DNA of 41,732 nt from contig JABZKU010000021.1 of assembly GCA_015257125.1 (NCBI GenBank), positions 1-41,732 of the forward strand, written 5' to 3'. Source of the DNA: Prevotellaceae bacterium. Lineage in GTDB: Bacteria > Bacteroidota > Bacteroidia > Bacteroidales > Bacteroidaceae. Within the stretch, counting starts at the first letter, position 1; every line of letters starts with the position of its first letter. Below the pieces are notes generated by a model, which had not been told where the DNA came from, ran no database searches, and saw nothing but the letters and a program-made list of their open reading frames with translations. Below, piece after piece: positions 26,825-35,184 of the stretch. The position numbers and the translations under genes were made by a program.

Positions 26825-29800
26825 TCAGAAGCGAGGACCGCCACCGCCGGGGCCGCCGCCGGGACGCCCGCCGTTGTTGCCGGGCTGCATGGGACGGAAG
26901 TTACCGCCGGGACGCCCGCCGCCCGGATGGCCTTCGGGGCGCTCGGGCAGTTTGGCACCGCCGAAGAGGTTGAGGCGGTAGATGGCATGGAGCATCACAT
27001 ATTGGTTGAGCATGTTGGTCCACGTGTCGGTGCGAGCCAGCGCGGTGAGCGAACGCGTGATCTCGCTCTGCTGACCGAGGAGGTCGAAGGCCTCCAAGCG
27101 CAGGGTGAGGGCTTTGTCTTTGAGCATCGACTGCGAGATCGAGGCGTTCCACTCCAGTTCGTTGGTGTTGAATTCGGCCGCCGAGAACCCGCGGCGCGAG
27201 GTCATGCGCAGGTCGGTGGAGAAGGTCATGCCCCAGGGCAGGGTGAAGTTGGCCGCGGCGCCGTAGGCGAAGCTCCACGTGTCGAGACGGGCGGCGGTGA
27301 GCAGCGAGGAGTTGGAGTGCTGGTAGGCCACGCGTCCGTTGAGGGTGAGGTCCCACCACGAACGGCGGTAGGAAAGATCGAGGCGCTCGGAGAGGGCGGT
27401 GACGGCGGTGCGGCTTTTGTCGGCAGTGACGCCGGCAAAGAGGGCGTTCACCTCACGCAGCGAGGGGGCATCGGGCAGGGCGGAGGCAGCGGCTGAGGTG
27501 GCCACGAAGCCCACCGAGCGGGTGAAGTTGGCATCGGTCGAGGTGGAGAGGTTGAGCACCTTCTCGCGGTCGAGGGGCGTGTTGAAGGTCAGGCCGGCTG
27601 CGGCGTTCCAGTTGCCGTCGATGTTTTCGGGGCGGGTGAATCGGCGACCCGTCACGTCATCGTAGACGGTGAGTTGCGAGATGCTGCCGGTGGCCAAGTT
27701 GAAGTCGACGTGTGCCATGAGTCCCTGCAAGCGTTCGGCGTTGTAGGAGTTGTAGTAGAGGTTCATGCCGTGGTTCCACACGGGGCGCAAGCCGGGGTTG
27801 CCCACCGAGATGCGGAGGGGGTTGGAGTTGTCGACCACGCCGATGAGCTGCGTCATCGAGGGTTGCGAGGAGCGTCCGCGATAGTTGAAATCGAGGTTGG
27901 TCGTTTTCGAGAAAGCGTAGCGGAAGCGCACGTTGGGGGCGAAGTTGAGGACGTTGCGCACGGTGTCGATGCGGCCGATGGCGGCGCGCTCGTATTGCAA
28001 GCGGGTGTGTTCGGGCGAGAGTTGCACGCCGGCCGAGAGGCGCACGGCACCCACGTTGTAGCGCAAGCCCACTTGCACGCGGTGGTTGTCGTAGCGGTAG
28101 GTGGCGTACTGCGAGTTTTGGGCGTCGCGCACGGCGGCTTGCACGTCGTCGGCGTTGAGGCGGCTGAGGAGTTGGGCGGGGTCGAGCCAGTCGATGACGC
28201 CGGTGGTGCTGGGGACGTAGAGTTGCGAGACGGTGCCGAGCTGTGTGTGCGCACTGAGGAAGTCGGCGAGCGTGGAGTAGCCGTCGAGACTCATGAGGTT
28301 GTAGAGCGAGCGGTCGCCGTCGGTGTACTTGTGCTGGAAGCTGTATCGGGTTTCGAGGAAGATTTTGCGGGCGAGGGGTTGCACGTAGGAGAGTCCCACG
28401 CGATAGTTCCACGAAGTGGAGGGACGGTCGGCGTATTGGTGGGTGCCGCCGGCGGCCATGCGGGGGCCTGTGGCGTCGGCCGCCACGCGCTTGTAGAGGT
28501 CGGCGCGCGAGTAGGCGTCGTTGGCCGTGGTGTTGTAGCCGCCGCGCGCTTCGAAGGCGATGTTGCGGCCGTTGCGCCCGCCGATGAGGCGCGTGAGGTT
28601 GAGATCGCCCTCGACCTTGTGGGTGGTGGTGCGCGAGAGGTCGTAGCGGGTGTTGACGTTCTTGAGGAAGGCGTCGGCCACGCGCACGGTGTCGCCCACA
28701 AAGCGCGTGGTGTGGACGCGACCCAGCACCTCGTCGACGGAACTCACGCCGTAGCGATCGAAAGGATCGACGTCGAAGGTGGCCGAGCGCGAATTGCCGG
28801 TGGTGCGTCCCTTGCTCCACTCGTAGCTCGGGCGGAACGACACTTGCGTGAGTGAGTCGGGGTTCCACTTCAGGCGCAGGCGGGCGTGAACGGCCTGGCT
28901 GAGGCTGTTGGCATGGGCGTGGGCGGCGTCGAAGCTGCCCTTTTGGGTGGCGGTGACGAAGTTTTCGACCGACGAGATGGTCTCGGTGCGGTTGTCGTTG
29001 CGGAAGTAGAGGGCATTGCCGCCCACTTCGAAGCGTCCGGCGTCGTATTTGCCGCGGCCGTTCTCCCACGAGAAGTCGGTACCGATCATGGTCGAGGTGG
29101 TGCGTCCGCCGTTGTTCGTCGAGAAGCCGCGGGGGCCGCCGAATCCGCGATCGCCCACGTTGTTGTGCGAGGCGATGAGGCCCACGCGGGAGCGGTCGGT
29201 GAAGCGCATGCCCATGAATTTGGCCGAATAGAGGGCACTGCCTTCGTCGTCGACGCCGCCCGCCACGTCGGTGTTCGACACGAAACTCTGGTTCAGCTCG
29301 CGTTTGGTGCTGATGTCGAGCACGAAGCTCTCTTCGCCGTCGTCGACGCCCGTTTGTTCGGCGTAGTCGCTCTTCTTGTCGTAGCTTTTCACGCGCGAGA
29401 CGAAGTTGGTGGGCAGGTTTTTCATGGCCACCTTCGTGTCGCCCTTGAAAAAGTCTTTTCCGTTGATGAGCAATTCCTTGACCGTCTTGCCGTTGATCTT
29501 GATCGTGCCGTCGTCGCTCACTTCGGCGCCGGGAAGCTGCTTGATGAGGGCTTCGAGTGTGGCGCCTTCGGCCGTGCGGAAGGCCGAAGCGTTGAAGACG
29601 GTGGTGTCGCCCTGCTGCTCGACGCGGGCGGCCACGGCGCGGACCACGGCGGCGCGCAGGGCCATGTCGGTGCCGTCGAGCTGAATCGTGCCCACATCGA
29701 CGCTATCGGTCTCGGCGTCGGGGAATTGCAGGTCTTGGCCGGCCGAGGTGAGGCCGACGAAGCCCACGCGCAGGCGCATCGGCTCGGTCTGTTCGGTGAC

Positions 29801-30004
29801 CAAGCGGAAGCGGCCGAGGCTGTCGGTCACGGCGCCGGCCACGAGGCGCGTGGTGTCGCTGCGCAAGACGAGGCGGGCGGTGGCCAGCTCGAGGGGTTGG
29901 CGGTCTTTTTTCGACACAACGGTGCCGGTGACGACGCGTTGGCGGGCCATTCCCGTGACGCCGGCGGCGACCAGGAGCACAAGCGGAAGGAGGCGTGCGG
30001 TCAT
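26825..30004 (-). CDS. TonB-receptor-like outer-membrane beta-barrel protein
   Basis: The start at 30004 yields 1059 residues with a signal peptide (LLPLVLLVAAGVTGMA); upstream ATGs add unlikely sequence. Residues about 22-115 form a carboxypeptidase-regulatory-like beta-sandwich (TGTVVSKKDRQPLELATARL ... DSLGRFRL). A shortened plug-like region follows (EALIKQLPGAEV ... INGKTVKELLINGKDFF), and then a large beta-barrel, as in the Bacteroidetes 'outer membrane beta-barrel family' proteins. The last 40 residues are a Gly/Pro/Arg-rich tail ending in Phe. No SusD-like partner is adjacent, so it is not a typical glycan-uptake pair. The substrate is unknown; import or assembly at the outer membrane is inferred. 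Confidence 0.85.
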   Translation of the reverse strand: MTARLLPLVLLVAAGVTGMARQRVVTGTVVSKKDRQPLELATARLVLRSDTTRLVAGAVTDSLGRFRLVTEQTEPMRLRVGFVGLTSAGQDLQFPDAETDSVDVGTIQLDGTDMALRAAVVRAVAARVEQQGDTTVFNASAFRTAEGATLEALIKQLPGAEVSDDGTIKINGKTVKELLINGKDFFKGDTKVAMKNLPTNFVSRVKSYDKKSDYAEQTGVDDGEESFVLDISTKRELNQSFVSNTDVAGGVDDEGSALYSAKFMGMRFTDRSRVGLIASHNNVGDRGFGGPRGFSTNNGGRTTSTMIGTDFSWENGRGKYDAGRFEVGGNALYFRNDNRTETISSVENFVTATQKGSFDAAHAHANSLSQAVHARLRLKWNPDSLTQVSFRPSYEWSKGRTTGNSRSATFDVDPFDRYGVSSVDEVLGRVHTTRFVGDTVRVADAFLKNVNTRYDLSRTTTHKVEGDLNLTRLIGGRNGRNIAFEARGGYNTTANDAYSRADLYKRVAADATGPRMAAGGTHQYADRPSTSWNYRVGLSYVQPLARKIFLETRYSFQHKYTDGDRSLYNLMSLDGYSTLADFLSAHTQLGTVSQLYVPSTTGVIDWLDPAQLLSRLNADDVQAAVRDAQNSQYATYRYDNHRVQVGLRYNVGAVRLSAGVQLSPEHTRLQYERAAIGRIDTVRNVLNFAPNVRFRYAFSKTTNLDFNYRGRSSQPSMTQLIGVVDNSNPLRISVGNPGLRPVWNHGMNLYYNSYNAERLQGLMAHVDFNLATGSISQLTVYDDVTGRRFTRPENIDGNWNAAAGLTFNTPLDREKVLNLSTSTDANFTRSVGFVATSAAASALPDAPSLREVNALFAGVTADKSRTAVTALSERLDLSYRRSWWDLTLNGRVAYQHSNSSLLTAARLDTWSFAYGAAANFTLPWGMTFSTDLRMTSRRGFSAAEFNTNELEWNASISQSMLKDKALTLRLEAFDLLGQQSEITRSLTALARTDTWTNMLNQYVMLHAIYRLNLFGGAKLPERPEGHPGGGRPGGNFRPMQPGNNGGRPGGGPGGGGPRF

Positions 30005-30099
30005 ATAAAAATAAGGAGATAGTTTAGTCTGTGAATAAAAGCGTGGGCGCGTCGTGCCGCTGCGGGCGAACACGGGGCGCAACGCGAGGGAATAGACCG

Positions 30100-30107
30100 C
30101 AAAGTTA
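30100..30107 (-). promoter_or_regulatory. Promoter -7 element of the TonB-receptor-like gene
   Basis: On the minus strand this reads TAACTTTG, a match to TAnnTTTG, about 95 bp before the start codon. No -33 TTTG is visible at the right spacing. Confidence 0.5.
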
Positions 30108-30236
30108 CACATTCTCACGCGATTAGCCTGCGCGTGTTGTGCCGACTTCGGCGATTTTCCCGACAAAAGTTGACGGAGAATCGACGTTTTGCGAGCTTTT
30201 GGCGACCAAAGGTGTCGATTGTAAAGGTTTTATGCT

Positions 30237-30244
30237 TATATTTG
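30237..30244 (+). promoter_or_regulatory. Promoter -7 element of the ATPase/DUF4435 pair
   Basis: TATATTTG at 42 bp before the ATPase start is a perfect TAnnTTTG match. It is divergent from the -7 element of the beta-barrel gene about 130 bp away. Confidence 0.6.
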
Positions 30245-30285
30245 TCGACACACCCGCCCCATCGGGGCTCAAAACCTAACGCGCT

Positions 30286-31116
30286 ATGACTTTGCAATAC
30301 GCTTCTCACATCGCTCGCATCGAGATCAGTAGTCTGTGGAACGGGCGAAAACCCATCGATTGGGTGCTCCGTCCCGACGTGAACGTGCTCAGTGGCAAGA
30401 ACGGTGCCGGCAAAAGCACCATTCTTGCCCGCCTTGTGCAGCGCGCCGGCCATCTCGCGCCCTCCGGCACGCTGCGAGGCGGACAACACGACGATGTGTG
30501 TGTGACCCTCGCCCCCGATGGAGCCGAAATGGTGCGCTACGAATTGGTGCGCTCCATCGATAGCCGACTGGTGGCCGCCGATCGCATCACTACGCTCGCC
30601 GACGGCGCGGTGCTCACCGAACTCGACTGGCAACTCTACCGCTTGCAGCGCCGCTATCTCGACTATCAGGTGAATGTGGGCAACCGCATGATTGCCCTCC
30701 TCACTTCGGGCAACGAAAGTGCGCGTGCCGAAGCGGCCGAGGCCGCAGCGGCCAAAACGCAGTTCCAGGATTTGCTCGACGACCTCTTCAGCGAAACGGG
30801 CAAGCGACTCGACCGATCGAGCAACGAACTCCGCTTCCTGCAATACGACGAACCGCTTTCGCCCTACGTTCTCTCGTCGGGCGAGAAACAAATGCTCATC
30901 CTCCTGCTCACCGCCCTGGTGCAGGATCGCCAACCCGGGGTGTTCTTCATGGACGAGCCCGAGGTGAGTTTGCATTTCGACTGGCAAAAGCGCCTGATCA
31001 GCATGGTGCGCGCCCTCAATCCCCACGGCCAAATCATTCTCACCACCCACTCGCCGGCGGTGATTCTCGACGGTTGGGAGGATCACGTCACCGAAATCGA
31101 GGAAATCACCCGTTGA
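30286..31116 (+). CDS. AAA/ABC-type ATPase, partner of DUF4435 protein
   Basis: A 276-residue SMC/OLD-like ATPase without membrane segments. Walker A is GKNGAGKS (residues 37-44), an ABC-like signature SSGEKQ lies at 197-202, Walker B is FFMDEPE (220-226), and the switch His is in TTHSP (His255). It thus has all the residues for nucleotide-driven dimerisation. It lies 57 bp before a DUF4435 gene. ATPase plus DUF4435 is the composition of PARIS (AriA/AriB), where the ATPase senses a phage anti-restriction protein and releases the TOPRIM nuclease. This one is shorter than I would expect for AriA, so it may be a related but separate branch, or a housekeeping pair common in Bacteroidales. Confidence 0.8.
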   Translation: MTLQYASHIARIEISSLWNGRKPIDWVLRPDVNVLSGKNGAGKSTILARLVQRAGHLAPSGTLRGGQHDDVCVTLAPDGAEMVRYELVRSIDSRLVAADRITTLADGAVLTELDWQLYRLQRRYLDYQVNVGNRMIALLTSGNESARAEAAEAAAAKTQFQDLLDDLFSETGKRLDRSSNELRFLQYDEPLSPYVLSSGEKQMLILLLTALVQDRQPGVFFMDEPEVSLHFDWQKRLISMVRALNPHGQIILTTHSPAVILDGWEDHVTEIEEITR

Positions 31117-31173
31117 GGCGCTGATCCGGCCTCCCCACAACGCCTTTTCCCCCAGTCTTATTCGTCACCTGCC

Positions 31174-32388
31174 ATGTCTCGTCTCTCTTCTCACTTGAAT
31201 TCGGCTTACATCGCCGCGGCCTCTCGGCTCGAAGGGCGTGCGGCGCGGCCGCGTGCCGTGGCCTACGTCGAAAGCTACGACGACATCCTCTTTTGGCGCG
31301 ACGCCCTGAGCGAGGCCGCGCCCCATGTGCAGTTTGAAGTGGTGCTCCCCTCGCGTCTCACGCTGGGGCGCGGCAAGAAAATCGCCTTGGCCAATCGGCT
31401 CGGCCCGCACATGATCGCGTGTGTCGACGCTGACTACGATTTTCTCATGCAGGGCGCCACGCCCACCAGCGAGATGGTGTGCCGATCGCCCTATGTGGTG
31501 CACACCTTTGTCTATGCGATTGAGAACCTCCAGTGCCACGCCGAAGTGCTCGACCGCGTGTGTGTCATGGCCACGCTCAACGATCGGGTGATTTTCGACT
31601 TCCGCGCCTTCCTCACGGCCTTCTCGCGCATCGTCCACCCCCTCTTGGTGTGGAATGTCTGGGCCTATCGCTACGGCTTTTTCACCCAATTTTCGCTCAC
31701 CGACTTGGCGCGCACGGTTGAGGTGAGAGAAGTGCAACTTTATCACCCCGAACGCATGATCGACGACTTGCGCCGCCGTGTCAATCGGCAGATTGCGGCC
31801 TTGCAACGCCGTTTTCCGCAGGCACGTGCCACGTACAAACCGCTGCGCGACGAGATGGTGCGCTTGGGCGTGACGCCCGAAACGGCTTATCTCTACATGC
31901 GCGGCCATGACTTGGTGGATGTGGTGCTGGGGCCCATCTTGTCGGCGGTTTGCGATGTGTTGCGCCGCGAACGCGAGCGCGAAATCACGAAACTGGCCTG
32001 CCATGCGGTGCAACAGCAGAACGAACTCGCGGCCTATCGCCATGCCGTCGCGCCCTTTGAGGAGATGTTGCGCAAACACACTGCCTATCACGCCACGCTT
32101 GAGTTCCGCCGCATTGTTGCGGCCGTGCGTGCGCTCTTTGTCGACGATCCCGGGGCGCCGGCCGACGAGTCTTCAGCCGCGGAGGGGGAGTTCTCGTCGA
32201 CAGATGCAAAGTTCTCGGCCGCGGATGTGGACTTTGCTCTCCCTGCTGTGCGTGCTGCTCTATATAATAAGGAGTCGTCTGCCGAAGGTGTGGACACGAC
32301 GGAGTTGGCCGGCACATTGTCACCGACGGCCGGCCGTTTGTCGGAGATGTTTGAGCCGGGCGAGGATTGGGACACGGAGGTGGACTGA
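31174..32388 (+). CDS. DUF4435 (TOPRIM-like) protein
   Basis: The 404-residue protein shows the DUF4435 signatures: YVESYDDILFW (Glu33), ACVDADYDF (Asp85, Asp87) and YAIENLQCH (Glu117-Asn118). This acidic arrangement is that of a TOPRIM fold, in which the acidic residues bind metal for nucleic-acid cleavage. A helical region follows to about residue 320. The last 80 residues are an acidic, Ser/Ala-rich, probably disordered tail (DESSAAEGEF ... EPGEDWDTEVD). It is co-transcribed with the ATPase upstream. In PARIS the DUF4435 subunit is the toxic nuclease that cuts host tRNA; the same role here is inference only. Confidence 0.8.
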   Translation: MSRLSSHLNSAYIAAASRLEGRAARPRAVAYVESYDDILFWRDALSEAAPHVQFEVVLPSRLTLGRGKKIALANRLGPHMIACVDADYDFLMQGATPTSEMVCRSPYVVHTFVYAIENLQCHAEVLDRVCVMATLNDRVIFDFRAFLTAFSRIVHPLLVWNVWAYRYGFFTQFSLTDLARTVEVREVQLYHPERMIDDLRRRVNRQIAALQRRFPQARATYKPLRDEMVRLGVTPETAYLYMRGHDLVDVVLGPILSAVCDVLRREREREITKLACHAVQQQNELAAYRHAVAPFEEMLRKHTAYHATLEFRRIVAAVRALFVDDPGAPADESSAAEGEFSSTDAKFSAADVDFALPAVRAALYNKESSAEGVDTTELAGTLSPTAGRLSEMFEPGEDWDTEVD

Positions 32389-32452
32389 TTTTGTGCCTTG
32401 CCCACAATGATACTCGCCGCCGAACAAATGGCCGGCGCGTCGCAAAACAGCG

Positions 32453-32504
32453 AACCCGCTCTGCTGAGAAGCCCCGATTGAGGACTTCCCGAGCAGAGCG
32501 GGTT
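32453..32504. terminator. Hairpin terminator between convergent genes
   Basis: A perfect 13-bp stem (32453-32465 with 32492-32504) with a 26-nt loop lies between the plus-strand DUF4435 gene and the minus-strand small acidic protein gene. It is probably used from both sides; T-runs are modest. Confidence 0.7.
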
Positions 32505-32551
32505 TGTTGTGAAGTGCCTGTGCTGAGCCGGGCGCTTCTATAAGGCGGTAT

Positions 32552-32761
32552 TTAGAAAATGCCGGTGCTGTTGAAATCCAAGTCGTCGGCTTGGCCGTCG
32601 CTGTAGTCGTCGCCCCAGATCGAGAATTGCTTCTCGAAAGTGTCGGCATCCCCACCATTCAGCGTGCCGGTAGCAGGTTTGGGAGTCTTGAGGCTCATTT
32701 CCATCAGGCCTTCGGTGGCGATGGCATATTGAGCGAGCAGGGGAGTGGTGTATTTCTTCAT
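32552..32761 (-). CDS. Small acidic protein, unknown
   Basis: A 69-residue protein without signal peptide or membrane segment. The N-terminal half is mixed (MKKYTTPLLAQYAIATEG), then comes a Gly-Gly at residues 36-37 and a strongly acidic half containing SIWGDDYSDGQADDLDF. Its own terminator follows directly. I do not recognise a family, although Bacteroidales genomes have many short proteins starting MKKY and ending in an acidic Trp-containing tail. It follows the 604-residue secreted protein on the same strand by 145 bp. A Gly-Gly leader peptide is conceivable, but there is no peptidase-transporter nearby. Confidence 0.55.
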   Translation of the reverse strand: MKKYTTPLLAQYAIATEGLMEMSLKTPKPATGTLNGGDADTFEKQFSIWGDDYSDGQADDLDFNSTGIF

Positions 32762-32906
32762 TACGAGTGATTTTTATCTGTGTGAGTAAATATCGTTTGA
32801 GCGTGCGCCGCGAGCGTGTCGGGCGTGAAGCGGTGGGCGCGAGTGGATTTCGCGCGCTACCGTTTCACGATGTGACACGACAAGTGCAGACGCGCTGCGA
32901 GAGATT

Positions 32907-34721
32907 TTAGCGTTGCAAGAACTTCTTGCCGTTCTGTACGTAGATTTGTCCGGCTACGGGCTTTTCTACGCGGCGACCGCTGAGGTCGAAGATGGGAGCG
33001 TCAGCGTTTTCAGCGGCGGCTACACGGTCTACGGCCGTCACGCCGGGGAAGATGAGCTGCGAGCGAGTGGCACCGCCGGCTGCGGAGCTGAGGAAGGCAC
33101 GGAAACCGCGAACGTAAGGCGTGCTGAGCACCACGAACTCGTCGCCCTTGAGTGCGCGAGCCTCTTGTCCGGCTGCAATCTGCGAGGGAGTGGCTTTACC
33201 TTGGAAGAGGTTCACTGCGGGGGGCGTTACGGTCATGTTGCCTTCGGCGTAAGTGAGATTGATCTTCGTGGAAGCTGCGCCTTTGAGGACTACTGCGGTA
33301 CCTTCGGGGATGATGTTGCCGCTGAGTTGGGTGAGGATGATGCGGTCTTTCGCGGCGTTGAAGCTGCTGGCTACGTAGATTTCAACATCGGCAGGCACTT
33401 CCATGTGGTAGGGGGCGCAGAACGAAGCCAATCCATTGGCATTGAGCTGAACGGGTACGTTTTCAACTTCCTCGAGTTGAAGGTGAGTGAGCACATTGCC
33501 CGTATTGTCGCCGCCAGAACCGTCAACGTTGGTGCGAGCGTCCTGCCAAAGGTGAACCGTTGCCTTTTGGTTGCCTTGCTTAAAGATAACCTTGTACTTG
33601 CCGTCGGCGAGTTCACCGAATTCTACCGTAGCGGGCGTGGCCACGTCGTAGGCCGCGAGTTTCGCTTGGCTCTTGTTGTTGCTCAGATAGACTGCACGGC
33701 CGGTCTTGAGTGACACGAGGTTCGTGCCGTCGAAGCAGAAAATCGTGTTTTCGTCCGGGGTGCCGGTCGTCGTTTTCAACTGCCATTCGCCGGCAGCAGC
33801 GCCGTCTGTCGTGATGTAGCGCGTGCCGTCGTTCGACTTGATGCGGAAGAAGTCACCACGTTCGGGCAGGTTGAGAGCAAACGAGGTCTTGTCAGCATAA
33901 GCCGAGAGCAAATCTTGCACATCGGCTAATTCTCCCTCGCCGGTTGCGAGCTTCTTGAGAGTCGTTTGGGTCTCTTTCGTTACATAGCGCTGGCCGAGGG
34001 CACTGCCGAACGTCTCGTTGAGCAGGTTCAAAGCCTCGAAGCGATTGTTGGCAGCTTCTAAAATAGCATCATCCGTGACGTCTTCTGCGCTTTCAATCGC
34101 CCAAGTTGAAGCATCGTTCAGCGCACCGCTACCGGCATTCCAACGTACTACATTATATTGTGCACCGCTCTTGTCGCCGGCGAGGTGGAGGAAGTTTTGG
34201 TTGCCACCGGTGGCGTCATTGCGAAGCGAGAACGTATTGTTTTTTCCTGTCGCTACGAAGGAGTAGAGACCGCCTTCTTCTGCAGTGGTGGGAACGGGGT
34301 TGTTGAAGCCGGGAAGGTTCTTCAATGCGCGACCCGTTACCGCGTGTTTCAGCGCGAAAGCGTTGTTCGTCTCGTTGTATTCGAGTTCAAACACGTTTTC
34401 GGCTGTGGGAGTTTCGGTGCGATCGCCGGCAGCAGCGAAGGCCGGAGAAAGCGTGAGGTAGCTCTTTCCACCACCGCGAGCGGAGTTCGTGAAGTAAACC
34501 CTACTGCCGTTGATGGCTTGGTAGAAAGTCTTGACCGCATCGTTGTAGCCGGCTTCGTTGGAAGCGGCGTTCACTGCGCTTATCGCATCATCGGCAGCTT
34601 CGCTGTCGGCTACTCGGAGTGCTTCGATGTGGGCTTTGGCCTGATCTTTGGTCGTAATCTGTGCGCTGGCCGTGGCCGTGAAGAGCGCGAGGACAAGTGC
34701 GGAAAGATAATGTTTTTTCAT
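32907..34721 (-). CDS. Secreted protein with T9SS-like C-terminal tail, unknown
   Basis: The start at 34721 gives 604 residues with a clear signal peptide (ALVLALFTATASAQ); the frame is open to 34802 but that extension lacks signal features. After an Ala-rich helical stretch the protein is beta-rich with segments such as YVTKETQTTLKKL, FFRIKSNDGTRYITTDG and ASFCAPYHMEVPADVEIYVAS. The C-terminus APIFDLSGRRV...GQIYVQNGKKFLQR is the DLSGRRV/IYV-NGKK pattern of T9SS or related C-terminal sorting tails in Bacteroidales. The FFRIKSNDGTRYIT segment recalls beta-trefoil (ricin-like) repeats, but I cannot confirm it. It is probably exported to the surface or medium. Confidence 0.7.
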   Translation of the reverse strand: MKKHYLSALVLALFTATASAQITTKDQAKAHIEALRVADSEAADDAISAVNAASNEAGYNDAVKTFYQAINGSRVYFTNSARGGGKSYLTLSPAFAAAGDRTETPTAENVFELEYNETNNAFALKHAVTGRALKNLPGFNNPVPTTAEEGGLYSFVATGKNNTFSLRNDATGGNQNFLHLAGDKSGAQYNVVRWNAGSGALNDASTWAIESAEDVTDDAILEAANNRFEALNLLNETFGSALGQRYVTKETQTTLKKLATGEGELADVQDLLSAYADKTSFALNLPERGDFFRIKSNDGTRYITTDGAAAGEWQLKTTTGTPDENTIFCFDGTNLVSLKTGRAVYLSNNKSQAKLAAYDVATPATVEFGELADGKYKVIFKQGNQKATVHLWQDARTNVDGSGGDNTGNVLTHLQLEEVENVPVQLNANGLASFCAPYHMEVPADVEIYVASSFNAAKDRIILTQLSGNIIPEGTAVVLKGAASTKINLTYAEGNMTVTPPAVNLFQGKATPSQIAAGQEARALKGDEFVVLSTPYVRGFRAFLSSAAGGATRSQLIFPGVTAVDRVAAAENADAPIFDLSGRRVEKPVAGQIYVQNGKKFLQR

Positions 34722-35063
34722 ACGCCGTAAAGTGGGTTGTTGCTGCGTCGTGTAGGGGCGAACGAACTGTTCGTCGGGCACTGGGCGCCGAAAAACAGGC
34801 ACGGCACCGAAAAAAGGGGCTGTGCTTGTGCTAGTTTAGTCGAACCCAAAGTGACGCGGGTGAATTTTTTCGCGTGCCAAAAGGGCACAATGCATACTTT
34901 GTGCGGCAAATATAGGCCACGGTGCGCGATTTCCTGCCTTTCGCCCCTGACTATTTTCTTCGCCTTGGGCTTTATTTGGGAAAAGCTCGGGACTTCGCCG
35001 ATTGTTTTAGGTAGTCTTCGGTGGTTTTTACATTTAATGTCGTGCAAGAGGTGCGAAATCACG
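34722..35063. other. Intergenic region with promoter of the 604-residue gene
   Basis: No gene seen. On the minus strand TATATTTG at 34914-34907 is a perfect -7 element, giving a leader of about 180 nt for the 604-residue protein. A short GTGCC/GGCAC hairpin occurs near 34875-34887. The rest is upstream of the feoB terminator and looks non-coding. Confidence 0.5.
34907..34914 (-). promoter_or_regulatory. Promoter -7 element of the 604-residue secreted protein
   Basis: Minus-strand TATATTTG, a perfect TAnnTTTG match, lies about 186 bp before the start codon. No TTTG at -33 spacing is visible. Confidence 0.5.
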
Positions 35064-35125
35064 AAAAAAACGGCCGATCGCGCTCACCACCCCCTGTTTT
35101 TGAGGGTGGAAAGTGCGATCGGCCG
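35064..35125 (-). terminator. Terminator of the feo operon
   Basis: An 11-bp stem (35071-35081 with 35115-35125) plus an inner CCACCC/GGGTGG stem is followed on the minus strand by seven T residues (complement of 35064-35070). It lies 60 bp beyond the feoB stop. Confidence 0.9.
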
Positions 35126-35184
35126 CCGAATGTTTCGTTGCTGTCGGGCGATCGAGGGGGAGTTGCGTGTCGAATGTCGCGCGC

